Assembly (NCBI RefSeq): GCF_030732845.1
Contig: NZ_JASHKA010000001.1
Coordinates: 124,001 to 188,000 of the forward strand
Direction of reading: 5' to 3'
Source: Roseibium sp. MMSF_3544
Lineage (GTDB): Bacteria; Pseudomonadota; Alphaproteobacteria; Rhizobiales; Stappiaceae
Length of the DNA stretch: 64,000 bases
Positions 55,470 through 63,712 of this stretch are shown one piece after another. How positions within the stretch are numbered: position 1 is the stretch's first letter; each line of letters begins with the position of its first letter. Below the pieces are notes generated by a model. The model was given only the letters and a program-made list of their open reading frames with translations, was not told the origin of the DNA and did no database searches. The position numbers and the translations under genes are program-made.

Positions 55470-56846
55470 ATGCCCCTGCTATCCTGGTTGCTCCCGCAAT
55501 TCGCGCGGTTGCGAAACGACGATTCCGGTAACTTCGCAATCTTTACCGCGCTGTGCGCAGTACCGCTTATTGTTGTGGCCTGCGGCAGCGTCGACGTCAT
55601 TCGAATGACGTCAACGCAGGAACGCCTGCAGGTCATGCTGGATTCCGCGACCCTGGCCGCCGCATCGCTGTCAAACAGCGGCGACATGTCAGACGTCGTC
55701 GACGACTATATGGCGGCCAACAAACCCGACGGGGCGGCCTGGAACACGCTCAGCTACACGACCGTCGAAGTCACCAACGCCCTGAATTCAAAGGAAGTCG
55801 AGATCACGGCCGAGGTAACTCTCAAGACACCGTTCCTGTCGTTGATCGGTCGGGACACGCAGACCGTGACGGCCATATCGACCGCCGTCCAGTCGCAGAC
55901 CGAAATCGAGATCTCCCTGGTCCTGGACATCTCGTCTTCGATGAGGGGTGCCAAACTTGCCGACCTCATAACTGCCTCCAAGGAGTTTATCGACCTGATG
56001 CTCGGTGACGGACGGGACAGTCACACGTCCATCAATCTGGTCCTTTTCGGTGGGACAGTGAATTTGGGCGACACGCTTTACAAACGCTATGCGGTTGAAG
56101 CGAGCTCGGCGGTGACTGATCCAGATTCAGCAACATACACGGTCGGTGCGGAAGTGCCCTCCAAGTCCTTCCTGTTCACGCACGGAAACACTTGCATCGA
56201 ATACATCGATGACGATTTCGACCTTGACGACATTCCGGAAAAATCGCGGCCGCAAGTCCCCAACTTCACGCGATATGGCGCAATGAACGACTGGTGCCCG
56301 AGGTCGAACACCGAATCGATTTTCAATTCCAACAAGGCGGATGTCCTGAAGGCCCGGATTGACGAAATGACGCTTTCGGACGGGACGGGAATGGATATCG
56401 GCACCCTGTGGGGCGCCAAAGCGTTGTCTCCAAACATGAGAGGTGTGCTGGGCGGCGACTTCGCGGACCGGCCGGCAGCCTTTGATGATGAGGACATCAT
56501 GAAAATCGCGGTGATCATGACCGACGGCGGCATTACGGATCAGACCCGGCCGAGAGATCCAACCAGCAGCGAAAAGCCGCACATAAGCAATTCCTCCACG
56601 CGACAGACAATTGTCAGCAAGACGAATGCGACTGCGTATTTCAAAAGCCTGTGCGATGTGATGAAGACCCAGAGCATTTACGTCTACACCGTCGGGTACC
56701 AGATCACGAGCGGATCGAGTGAGGATACCCTCATGAAATATTGCGCCAAGTCTCTCAGCGACTATTACCACGTCGAGGGGTTTGATCTCTCCAGCGCGTT
56801 CAACGGTATCGCGGCATCGATCAACAATCTCCGGATTTCGGGTTGA
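55470..56846 (+). CDS. tadG: TadG-like protein with von Willebrand A domain
   Basis: This 458-residue protein has an N-terminal pseudopilin-type segment (RLRNDDSGNFAIFTALCAVPLIVVACGSVD) and then TadE/G-like helices. From about residue 150 there is a vWA domain with the MIDAS sequence LVLDISSSMRGAKLADLITA. Later segments (MKIAVIMTDGGITDQTR) complete the vWA fold. TadG is an accessory of the Flp/Tad pilus and is exported with the minor pseudopilins. It is the first of three genes with overlapping stops and starts. Confidence 0.88.
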   Translation: MPLLSWLLPQFARLRNDDSGNFAIFTALCAVPLIVVACGSVDVIRMTSTQERLQVMLDSATLAAASLSNSGDMSDVVDDYMAANKPDGAAWNTLSYTTVEVTNALNSKEVEITAEVTLKTPFLSLIGRDTQTVTAISTAVQSQTEIEISLVLDISSSMRGAKLADLITASKEFIDLMLGDGRDSHTSINLVLFGGTVNLGDTLYKRYAVEASSAVTDPDSATYTVGAEVPSKSFLFTHGNTCIEYIDDDFDLDDIPEKSRPQVPNFTRYGAMNDWCPRSNTESIFNSNKADVLKARIDEMTLSDGTGMDIGTLWGAKALSPNMRGVLGGDFADRPAAFDDEDIMKIAVIMTDGGITDQTRPRDPTSSEKPHISNSSTRQTIVSKTNATAYFKSLCDVMKTQSIYVYTVGYQITSGSSEDTLMKYCAKSLSDYYHVEGFDLSSAFNGIAASINNLRISG

Positions 56847-57415
56847 TGAGGCGCGCGATGAAAACACTCCTCAGCGGCTGCGGCCTGAAACGGCTGCTGC
56901 GAGACAGAAACGGTGTGACAGCGATTGAGTTCGCGTTCATTGCACCGGTTTTTTTCGCGATGATTTTTTCACTTTTCGAGGCCGGGCTCCTGTTCACACG
57001 CATGGCAATGGTCGACAACGCGGTCAGCGTGATTTCGAAAGAGGTGTATACGGGGACCGTTTCGAAAGGTGTTGAGGATGGAACCTACTCGCAAGAGGAT
57101 ATCGAAAAAGCCGTCTGCGCAGAAACGGGTTCGGTCATTCGGAATTGCGAAAATGAGATCACCGTCGAACTGACAGAAATCAGTTCGCTGTCGTCGCTGC
57201 CGGAGGGCGATGCGGCTTGCAGGGATTCCTCTTTGGCGCTCAGTCCGGCAGTCACATTCAACCCGGGTGCAGCGAACAGCATTGTCTTCATGCGCGTCTG
57301 CGTAACGGTCAATCTGATCACGCCCGGGCTTGGCCTGGGCCTGAACCTGACGAAAACCGGTACGCGCCGCTATCAGCTGGTTTCCTCAACGGCCTTCCTG
57401 AACGAGCCCTTCTGA
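56846..57415 (+). CDS. tadE: TadE-like pseudopilin
   Basis: This 189-residue protein has the pseudopilin signature RDRNGVTAIEFAFIAPVFFAMIFSLFEAGLL, with prepilin-peptidase processing expected before the hydrophobic helix. The ATG overlaps the TadG stop (TGATG). The mature part contains several Cys. It belongs to the minor pseudopilins of the Tad system. Confidence 0.85.
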   Translation: MRRAMKTLLSGCGLKRLLRDRNGVTAIEFAFIAPVFFAMIFSLFEAGLLFTRMAMVDNAVSVISKEVYTGTVSKGVEDGTYSQEDIEKAVCAETGSVIRNCENEITVELTEISSLSSLPEGDAACRDSSLALSPAVTFNPGAANSIVFMRVCVTVNLITPGLGLGLNLTKTGTRRYQLVSSTAFLNEPF

Positions 57416-57416
57416 T

Positions 57417-57995
57417 ATGAAAAAACCCGGAAACATTCTGCTAAGCAAGCTGGTCACGGACAATGAGGCGGTTGCTGCTGTTGAATTCGCCGTGGTGCTT
57501 CCGTTTCTTGTTCTGATCTTCATCAACGTGGTTTCGTTTTACGACGGCTTTCGCGGCGACAAAGCGATGACGAAAGTCAATTCCGTGCTTGTTGATCTGG
57601 CGACCCGGGACAGGGAAGCCATCGATGACGCCGACTTCGACGAACTCGTCGCAATTGGTGAAGCGATCGCAGGCAAGTACGCGGTAGACTCGGAATTTAC
57701 GGTTGTCATATCGAGCATACGCAACGTGTTCGACGCCGATGGGGATGATGATCCGGAGCTGGTCTGGAGCCGCAGTAACGATGATGACGCGGTCATCACG
57801 CAATCGGACGTGGACAGCCTCGATCTGCCCGATATAGGCGAGGGTGAATCCGTGATTTTTGTGTCGACACGAGCTAAGTACACACCCTTTCTCACAAATC
57901 GCATCATGGGTAGCTTTACCTTGAGTGCGGACCAGGTACGGCGTCCACGTTTCGTGAGTGAAGTTGGCTGCACAAGTGATGCCTCCAAGTGCTGA
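57417..57995 (+). CDS. TadE/TadF-like pseudopilin
   Basis: This 192-residue protein has TDNEAVAAVEFAVVLPFLVLIFINVVSFYDGF, again a Tad-type prepilin segment. The gap from the previous stop is 1 bp. The C-terminal domain is acidic (DADGDDDPELVW). Together the three genes encode the minor pseudopilin set, but no tadA, tadB, tadC, cpaA or flp gene is in view. Confidence 0.82.
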   Translation: MKKPGNILLSKLVTDNEAVAAVEFAVVLPFLVLIFINVVSFYDGFRGDKAMTKVNSVLVDLATRDREAIDDADFDELVAIGEAIAGKYAVDSEFTVVISSIRNVFDADGDDDPELVWSRSNDDDAVITQSDVDSLDLPDIGEGESVIFVSTRAKYTPFLTNRIMGSFTLSADQVRRPRFVSEVGCTSDASKC

Positions 57996-58891
57996 GAACA
58001 TGCAGTGCCTAAATTCACCGGCGTAGATTTTTCACTCTTCAGAGGCAAGCGTGTGAAAGCATAAAGCTCGCTGGCTTCTCCACTCAACGCTCTTGTCGTT
58101 GACACGCTGCTGAGAATTACTCTCTAGTTTTATTAGAACCGCCGGTTCCGGCCAGAGAAAGCTCTGGTTTGAACGCACTTCTTTCAATGCGGTCAACGTT
58201 TTGGTCAGATGCGGCGGAATGGGAATGATGAATGTGGTGTTTCTGACGCTGCCTTCAATTGCGCGCATTGCGTATTGGATCGCAAAATCCTGCTGTTTCC
58301 GGCTAAAACCGATGAAAGTGAAGCCGAACGGTCTTCGCTATGTGCCTAACACCAACTTTCCTTTTTCCGGTACAAACGAGACGTCGTTCCGCTGGGGTGG
58401 CGGTGGGCCTGAAGCAGTTGTAATGCGGATATTGTTTCTTAGCGTGACGCTGTTCTCCCCTGGGCACACAACTGAGCGAAACACAGCGAGGCTTCGCTCC
58501 TAAAACTTGATTTGGACCCTTAGCAAATTTGCTCGGCAAGTGCACACTCGGCAGCCGAGACAACTGCGGTCAGCATGGTTTTGTGTGAACCTGCTGACCG
58601 CATTTTTCATATCGAATATTCACATAGTGCCTCGCATTGAGTGTCTCGGTGCTTTAAGTTTGAGCACATAAGTCAATGCTCGGAGAAGAAGAGTATCTGA
58701 ATTGACTTGGTTACAGGATTCCATGCTTAGAGCTCCCTAGAAGAGCATATTTGGAAATAGTGATAGAGAGTATTTGTCTGTAGGGCCGGTGAACTTATCT
58801 CCCGAGACGTCTCACTCTTAAAACTTCAGCAATTTTTCTATGTAACTTTAAGCATGTGTGGGGGACATCCACAAGGATAGGGTGTCCGGGA
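57996..58891 (+). other. 0.9-kb intergenic region ending in a strong orphan terminator
   Basis: No convincing gene is seen; a 100-residue frame at 58201-58503 has no recognisable character. A weak motif copy lies at 58259-58276 (TTGCGCG, 4 nt, GCGTATT). The region holds a strong plus-strand terminator at 58565-58607. A GTGTGGGGGAC repeat lies at 58856-58866 just before the next gene. Confidence 0.5.
58565..58607 (+). terminator. Strong rho-independent terminator without an obvious gene
   Basis: TGCGGTCAGCA (58565-58575) pairs perfectly with TGCTGACCGCA (58592-58602) around a 16-nt loop, followed by TTTTT (58603-58607). It is 570 bp past the last tad gene. A short untranslated RNA or an unrecognised small gene may end here. 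Confidence 0.8.
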
Positions 58892-60340
58892 ATGTTTAAT
58901 TCGATTGATCAGCACCGTCTAACGACAGATTCTAAAACTAGGTATTCATTTGCATTGGCGCAAAATAGCGTAAGGAGAGTTTTCTCAAAAGACGCGCTCT
59001 ATTTCGCCTTTGTCGCAAACGTCCTTCCGAGTATCCCGTTTTTTGTGCTTGCGTACTACGTATGTGTGCCGAGGTTACTGGTCATTTTGCTCTACTTTTT
59101 GCTTGCTGTCATAAGCATGCACATAAACGTCTTTGTTCTTGTCCTACTGGCAGGGTTGATCGCGTTTCTGGATGTCGTGTTGGTAGTCTCAGAGATATAT
59201 CGTCTCTCACCTGCACTGGTCATAGATTCGATCAAATACTCCACCAGTCTCGATGTGTTTTCATTTGCCAGTTACATTTTGCTGGCCGTCTCTGTTCTTG
59301 TTTGTGTCGGGCTTTACGTTTTTGAATTGGCTCGAAACAGGCAGACCTTCAAGAAAGTAAGTCTTCTTCCTGTTACCCTCCTATGTGGTGTGGTTCTTGG
59401 ACTGGATGTGTATCTCCTCAGCATGTCATCGCAGAAAGTTCTGGTGAGGTACCAGTGGGACCAGACCGAGTTTTCGTCCGCGATCAACCAAACGGATCTT
59501 TCACCATCTGCACGGTCTGAACCGGGAGAGAACGTTTTGGTGGTCATGGTTGAGGGCATGGGAGCGTTCGCGGATCCAGAACATCAATCCCTGCTTTGGG
59601 ATGTTTTCAAAACACCTGAAGTTGAAGCCGGCTTTGAAATCAGGACAGGAACAAGCCCATATTTCGGTTCCACGACATCAGCAGAATCCCGAGAACTGTG
59701 TGGCCGCTGGGGTGACTACACGGATTACCTCAAGGATACCAACTATGATTGTCTGCCAGCCAGGTTTGCTGCGATGGGCTATGAAACCGCGGCGTTTCAT
59801 GCGTTTACCGGCGAGTTTTTTGATCGGGACGACTGGTTTCCTCACATTGGGTTCCAAAACCTCTTCTTTGCAGAACAGCTGAAGGAAGATCCAACGATTA
59901 CGTCCGGAAAGACCTGTGGACTGACGTTCGACGGGTTATGCGATTTGGAAGTCGCAAATGTGGTGGAGAACTGGCTGACCAATCGCGAAGAGAGCCCAAG
60001 ATTTGCCTATTGGCTGACCCTGAATACGCATTTGCCACTTGAAAGAAATCTTGCGACACCACGCCTGGACTGTGAAGCCGGCGGGCCATTCGACAACTGG
60101 GATGTGTGCACCATGACTGAAATGTGGATAGACGTCATGCATCGGGTCAGGGAAATCGCATCGAATCCTGACCTTGAAGATACACAGATCCTGGTCGTCG
60201 GCGATCATCATCCTCCTGTCCTGTCCCGCCGGGGAAGGCTGCAGTTTGCCAGTGGAGAAGTTGCCTGGCTCCATCTGAAACCCAAGACCGGCAATACGGT
60301 CCAAAGGACCGCTTCTGTTACTGTGGAGAAAGCGCACTAA
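58892..60340 (+). CDS. Membrane-anchored sulfatase/alkaline-phosphatase-fold protein
   Basis: This 482-residue protein has about five hydrophobic helices in the first 180 residues (for example AFVANVLPSIPFFVLAYYVC). A periplasmic domain from about 210 begins NVLVVMVEGMGAFADPEHQS and contains GTSPYFGSTTSAESRELCGR, and it ends with LVVGDHHPPVLSRRG. This is the layout of LtaS/MdoB-type phosphoglycerol or phosphoethanolamine transferases, with Glu, Ser/Thr and Asp-His-His metal or nucleophile candidates. It probably modifies glycans or lipids at the envelope. ATG 58892 is chosen; a GTG at 58856 would extend it by 12 residues. Confidence 0.8.
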   Translation: MFNSIDQHRLTTDSKTRYSFALAQNSVRRVFSKDALYFAFVANVLPSIPFFVLAYYVCVPRLLVILLYFLLAVISMHINVFVLVLLAGLIAFLDVVLVVSEIYRLSPALVIDSIKYSTSLDVFSFASYILLAVSVLVCVGLYVFELARNRQTFKKVSLLPVTLLCGVVLGLDVYLLSMSSQKVLVRYQWDQTEFSSAINQTDLSPSARSEPGENVLVVMVEGMGAFADPEHQSLLWDVFKTPEVEAGFEIRTGTSPYFGSTTSAESRELCGRWGDYTDYLKDTNYDCLPARFAAMGYETAAFHAFTGEFFDRDDWFPHIGFQNLFFAEQLKEDPTITSGKTCGLTFDGLCDLEVANVVENWLTNREESPRFAYWLTLNTHLPLERNLATPRLDCEAGGPFDNWDVCTMTEMWIDVMHRVREIASNPDLEDTQILVVGDHHPPVLSRRGRLQFASGEVAWLHLKPKTGNTVQRTASVTVEKAH

Positions 60341-60515
60341 CCTCGCATAGTGTGCCATCTTCGCCAAGATCTGCCATCTGCAAACAGGTCGCGCTGGCCC
60401 AGCTGATCAGGGCCCGCGCGAAGTACAGAAAACGCATAAGGGCGGGGCTTATGCAGCTTGTTTGCCGATGCCCTGTCCTGTACGAGCGTCATGCAGAGGG
60501 GTATTAGAGAGGCAA

Positions 60516-60947
60516 CTACTGCCCTAAAGCACCGGCCAGGATCTCCAACTCTTTCTCACAAAATGATCCTCCGGCATCCAGGCCGTGGTTCTTCAATGTG
60601 AACAGAAGGAAGATCCCGCGCAGACGGGCAATATATAGTTCCGGGTCAAGATTGGCACGGACGTCGAGCAAATCGATATCGTCGATCTGCTGTCCACATA
60701 GCTTTGCTGCTGCTTTGACAAACGCATCGGATTGGCTCGCATTGATCGCCTCTAGCCTGTCAAGCCGAGAGGCGTGCTGATTGACCGTGTAGAGCGTTCC
60801 CGTCAACAGCAATGCAGTCACAAAGAGGGCAGGGTACCAGACAAGTCTCACTATCGTCTCCAAGATTTGGAAGGTCCCCGCACACGCAATAAAATCAGTT
60901 GCGAATTCTTCTTTCAAGCCAAACTTCAACACTGCCGGTGCTTTCAC
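60516..60947 (-). CDS. Small single-pass membrane protein
   Basis: This 143-residue protein starts at a GTG and has one hydrophobic helix near residue 40 (WYPALFVTALLLTGTLYTV). A helical region follows with two Cys (AAKLCGQQIDD, GSFCEKELEI). It resembles no family I can name. The nearest genes are the sulfatase-fold gene (convergent) and the idn locus. Confidence 0.55.
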   Translation of the reverse strand: MKAPAVLKFGLKEEFATDFIACAGTFQILETIVRLVWYPALFVTALLLTGTLYTVNQHASRLDRLEAINASQSDAFVKAAAKLCGQQIDDIDLLDVRANLDPELYIARLRGIFLLFTLKNHGLDAGGSFCEKELEILAGALGQ

Positions 60948-61163
60948 ACTGTTATGTTTTTGGGTACCAGGAATGCTCTATCTGGCAGCCTAAGTTTTGC
61001 CGGGCTTCTACTCCGGTTGTTTTGTCGAAACGAGTGTTGCTCGCTGTTTCTGATTGGCAGCGGTCGCATTGCGTTCACGCGCAAGAGACAGATCTCGCTG
61101 GCAGGGGAACCGGCTGCGAATTGACGGTCTCAAGCCCTTGCAGGGTATGCTTCAAGACGATAC

Positions 61164-61175
61164 GTTATCGATAAC
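61164..61175 (+). promoter_or_regulatory. LacI-type palindrome upstream of the GlcG-like gene
   Basis: GTTATCGATAAC, a perfect 12-bp palindrome, lies 24 bp before the ATG. The same core occurs in the 22-bp palindrome at 63652-63673. This is typical of LacI-family sugar-acid repressors; the regulator itself is not in the window. Confidence 0.75.
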
Positions 61176-61199
61176 AATTAGCGTTTACGGGTGTTCCAT

Positions 61200-61616
61200 A
61201 TGCAATTTGTACAAGATACCAAACGGCTGACGCATCGTGGTGCACTGTTCATGCTGACGGCCGCAGTTTCGCGGGCGGAAGAAATAGGGCAACCTCAGTG
61301 CATCGTCATTGTTGATGCAGGAGGTGACGTTGTTGCCGAAATACGCATGACCGGTGCCAAGTTTCTAAGCCGGAAAAGCGCGCTTGCAAAAGCGCTCACC
61401 GCCGCATCCACCGGGGTTGAGACGACGGCCATCCCGGAGGCGGTGCGAACGCCCATCGGTTTTGCTTCCGACGGCAAGGTCACCGGGCTGCCAGGCGGTC
61501 TTCCAATCGTTCATGAAGGTGTCCTCCTGGGCGGCATCGGGGTTGGCTCAGGATCCGGAGACCAGGATATCGAGGTCGCGAAGGCAGGGCTCGCCGCGCT
61601 TGGGGAAGGCGGCTGA
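61200..61616 (+). CDS. GlcG/HbpS (DUF336) family protein
   Basis: This 138-residue protein matches GlcG/HbpS: LTHRGALFMLTAAVSRAEEIGQPQCIVIVDAGGDVVAEIRMTGAKFLSRKSALAKALTAAS, then GGLPIVHEGVLLGGIGVGSGSGDQD. Family members bind haem or act beside catabolic dehydrogenases; the exact function is unsettled. A LacI-type operator precedes it. It is convergent with idnD and separated from it by 26 bp. Confidence 0.85.
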   Translation: MQFVQDTKRLTHRGALFMLTAAVSRAEEIGQPQCIVIVDAGGDVVAEIRMTGAKFLSRKSALAKALTAASTGVETTAIPEAVRTPIGFASDGKVTGLPGGLPIVHEGVLLGGIGVGSGSGDQDIEVAKAGLAALGEGG

Positions 61617-61642
61617 GACCTGCTTGCGAACTTCCGTTGTCG

Positions 61643-62674
61643 TCACGCGAATTCGATCTGGGCTTTCACTGCCTGATTGCGGTTACCGGCCATCTCAAAT
61701 GCGGCAAGGGACTCCTTCAATGGAAACGTCTGGGTGATGAATGGTTTTACGTCGACGAGGCCCTTTTGCATCAGGCTTACGGCCGTGAAAAACTCAGCAT
61801 GAAACCGGAATGATCCTTTGAGGGAGAGTTCCTTGGCTGTGATTGCCATCATCGGCAGGTTCATGTCGCCGCCGAGGCCAAGCTGGAGGATTGTCCCTCC
61901 CGGACGCATGGCCGAGATCCCGGCAGACAGCGCCGGCGCTGCGCCGGAACATTCGTAAAGGATATCGAAGGTCCCTTTTTCCGGCGTGAAGCGATCAAGT
62001 GCCTCTGCATCTTTCGACATATTCAACGTCACGTCCGCTCCAGCTTCGCGGGCCTTTGACAGCGTAAACTCGCTCAGGTCGGTTGCGACAACCAGGTCCG
62101 CACCGGCTCTGCGTGCCGCCAGGATACAAAGGATACCGATCGGACCGCAGCCTGTGACCAGAACCGATTTACCCATCATTCCGCCGGCGCGACGGGTTGC
62201 GTGCAGGCAGACGGCCAGCGGTTCAGCCATGGCGGCTTCGCCGGGCGTCAGCCCGTCTGCCGGTGCGCATTGTGCGGCATCGGCGACCAGAACTTGCCGG
62301 AAGGCTCCCTGGATGTGCGGAAAAGGCATTGCGCTTCCGTAAAATCGCATGTTGAGGCACTGGTTGTAGCGGCCCTCATGGCAATAGCGGCAGTTCCCAC
62401 AGGGCCGCGACGGTGAAACGGCAACGAGTTGGCCGATCGAGAGACCGGTTACGCCTTCGCCGAGCGCGGTGATGTGGCCGGACACTTCATGGCCCAAAAT
62501 CATCGGTTCCTTGAGCCTTACCGGACCAAAGCCACCATGATTGAAATAGTGAAGGTCGGATCCGCAGATGCCGCCGGTTGCCAGTTTGATCTGAACCTCA
62601 CCCGGACCCGGCTCTGCCACGTCACGGTCCTCAATGCGCAGATCCTTGGCGGCGTGAATAACGATGGACTTCAT
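61643..62674 (-). CDS. idnD: L-idonate 5-dehydrogenase-like zinc dehydrogenase
   Basis: This is a 343-residue medium-chain zinc alcohol dehydrogenase. The catalytic zinc site is in GGICGSDLHYFNHGG and GHEVSGH. The structural zinc site is in CGNCRYCHEGRYNQC. The Rossmann motif is VTGCGPIGILCILAARRAGA. The family oxidises L-idonate to 5-ketogluconate; sorbitol-type substrates cannot be excluded. ATG 62674 is used because upstream codons would overlap the preceding gene, which ends 7 bp away at 62682. Confidence 0.82.
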   Translation of the reverse strand: MKSIVIHAAKDLRIEDRDVAEPGPGEVQIKLATGGICGSDLHYFNHGGFGPVRLKEPMILGHEVSGHITALGEGVTGLSIGQLVAVSPSRPCGNCRYCHEGRYNQCLNMRFYGSAMPFPHIQGAFRQVLVADAAQCAPADGLTPGEAAMAEPLAVCLHATRRAGGMMGKSVLVTGCGPIGILCILAARRAGADLVVATDLSEFTLSKAREAGADVTLNMSKDAEALDRFTPEKGTFDILYECSGAAPALSAGISAMRPGGTILQLGLGGDMNLPMMAITAKELSLKGSFRFHAEFFTAVSLMQKGLVDVKPFITQTFPLKESLAAFEMAGNRNQAVKAQIEFA

Positions 62675-62681
62675 GTTGGCC

Positions 62682-63629
62682 TCACAAGACGGGAGTGAGC
62701 AGGTCCTTGCCTGCAAAATGGGCTGTCAGATTGTCCCGGACGAGCTTGCCCATGGCTTTTCGTGTTTCCACAGTGCCCGACGCGTGATGGGGTTGCAGCA
62801 GCACGTTGTCGAGTTCAAGAAAGCGTTGGTTGAGCGCGGGCTCGCCCTCGAAGACGTCGAGGGCAGCTGATCCCAGGCGCTTGCTTTCAAGCGCGTCCAG
62901 CAGAGCCTCTTCGTCAATGTTCGACGCGCGGCTGATGTTGATGATCATGCCCCCCGGGCCGACGGCCTCGATCACTTGCCTGTTGACGATATGCCGGGTG
63001 GCGGCCGAAGCCGCCAGCGTGACAAAGAGGAAATCAGACTGCCGAGCCAGTTCGACCGGATCAGCGACGTAATTCCAGTCGGGTGCGTAGTCTTTAGGCG
63101 AAACATCCGTGTAGGAGATGTCCAGGTCGAAGCCTGCAAGACGCTTGGCAACTTCAAACCCGATCCGGCCGAGGCCAAGCACGCCGGCCTTTTTGCCCCA
63201 GACCCTGCTTTTGAGGGGATAAAGGCCCTGTGCCTGCCAGCTGCCATCCCGCACCCAGCTTTCGCCGCCGATCATCCCTCGGGACTGTACCAGCATCATT
63301 GCAACGCCGAGGTCCGCCACGTCGTTTGTCAGAACGTCGGGCGTGTTTGTGACACGCACACCGTGGTCCCGGCAGGCGTCAAGATCAACCGCGTCGAAAC
63401 CGACACCGTAGACGGAGATGATCTCAAGGTTCGGACAGGCCTCGATCATCGACCTTGTGGCTCCGAGTTCGCCCCGTGTCGCGATGCCTTTGATTGTTTT
63501 TCCGACAGCGCGGAGAAATTCTGACTGATCCGGCGCCTCAAAACACTTATGCATGTGGAAGGCTTCTTCCAACGGCAGCTGATCCCAATCAGGGTAGGGA
63601 CCGACCTGGAGAATGTCGGGTTTGGTCAT
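62682..63629 (-). CDS. ghrB: D-isomer-specific 2-hydroxyacid dehydrogenase (2-ketogluconate reductase-like)
   Basis: This 315-residue protein has the NAD(P) motif AGVLGLGRIGFEVAKRLAGFD, the catalytic Arg in INISRASNIDEEALL and the catalytic His in VLLQPHHASGTVETRK. It is consistent with reduction of 2-ketogluconate or related ketoacids. It forms an operon with idnD and is divergent from an SDR gene across a 22-bp palindrome. Confidence 0.8.
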   Translation of the reverse strand: MTKPDILQVGPYPDWDQLPLEEAFHMHKCFEAPDQSEFLRAVGKTIKGIATRGELGATRSMIEACPNLEIISVYGVGFDAVDLDACRDHGVRVTNTPDVLTNDVADLGVAMMLVQSRGMIGGESWVRDGSWQAQGLYPLKSRVWGKKAGVLGLGRIGFEVAKRLAGFDLDISYTDVSPKDYAPDWNYVADPVELARQSDFLFVTLAASAATRHIVNRQVIEAVGPGGMIINISRASNIDEEALLDALESKRLGSAALDVFEGEPALNQRFLELDNVLLQPHHASGTVETRKAMGKLVRDNLTAHFAGKDLLTPVL

Positions 63630-63651
63630 TTTGGATCTCTCGGGTTGACAA

Positions 63652-63673
63652 GTTATGTTATCGATAACATAAC
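63652..63673. promoter_or_regulatory. 22-bp LacI-type palindrome in the divergent promoter
   Basis: A perfect palindrome with half-site GTTATGTTATC at 63652-63662 and GATAACATAAC at 63663-63673. Its centre is the same GTTATCGATAAC core as at 61164. It sits between the GhrB-like gene (minus) and the SDR gene (plus), so one regulator could control both units. Confidence 0.85.
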
Positions 63674-63712
63674 AGATGAAAGTGTCAAATGTTTCGTTGA
63701 AAAGGATTTCCG

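Noticed and set aside
58201-58503. 100-residue frame after the tad genes
   Set aside because: No ribosome site or domain; it overlaps the weak operator copy. A small RNA is more plausible for this stretch.
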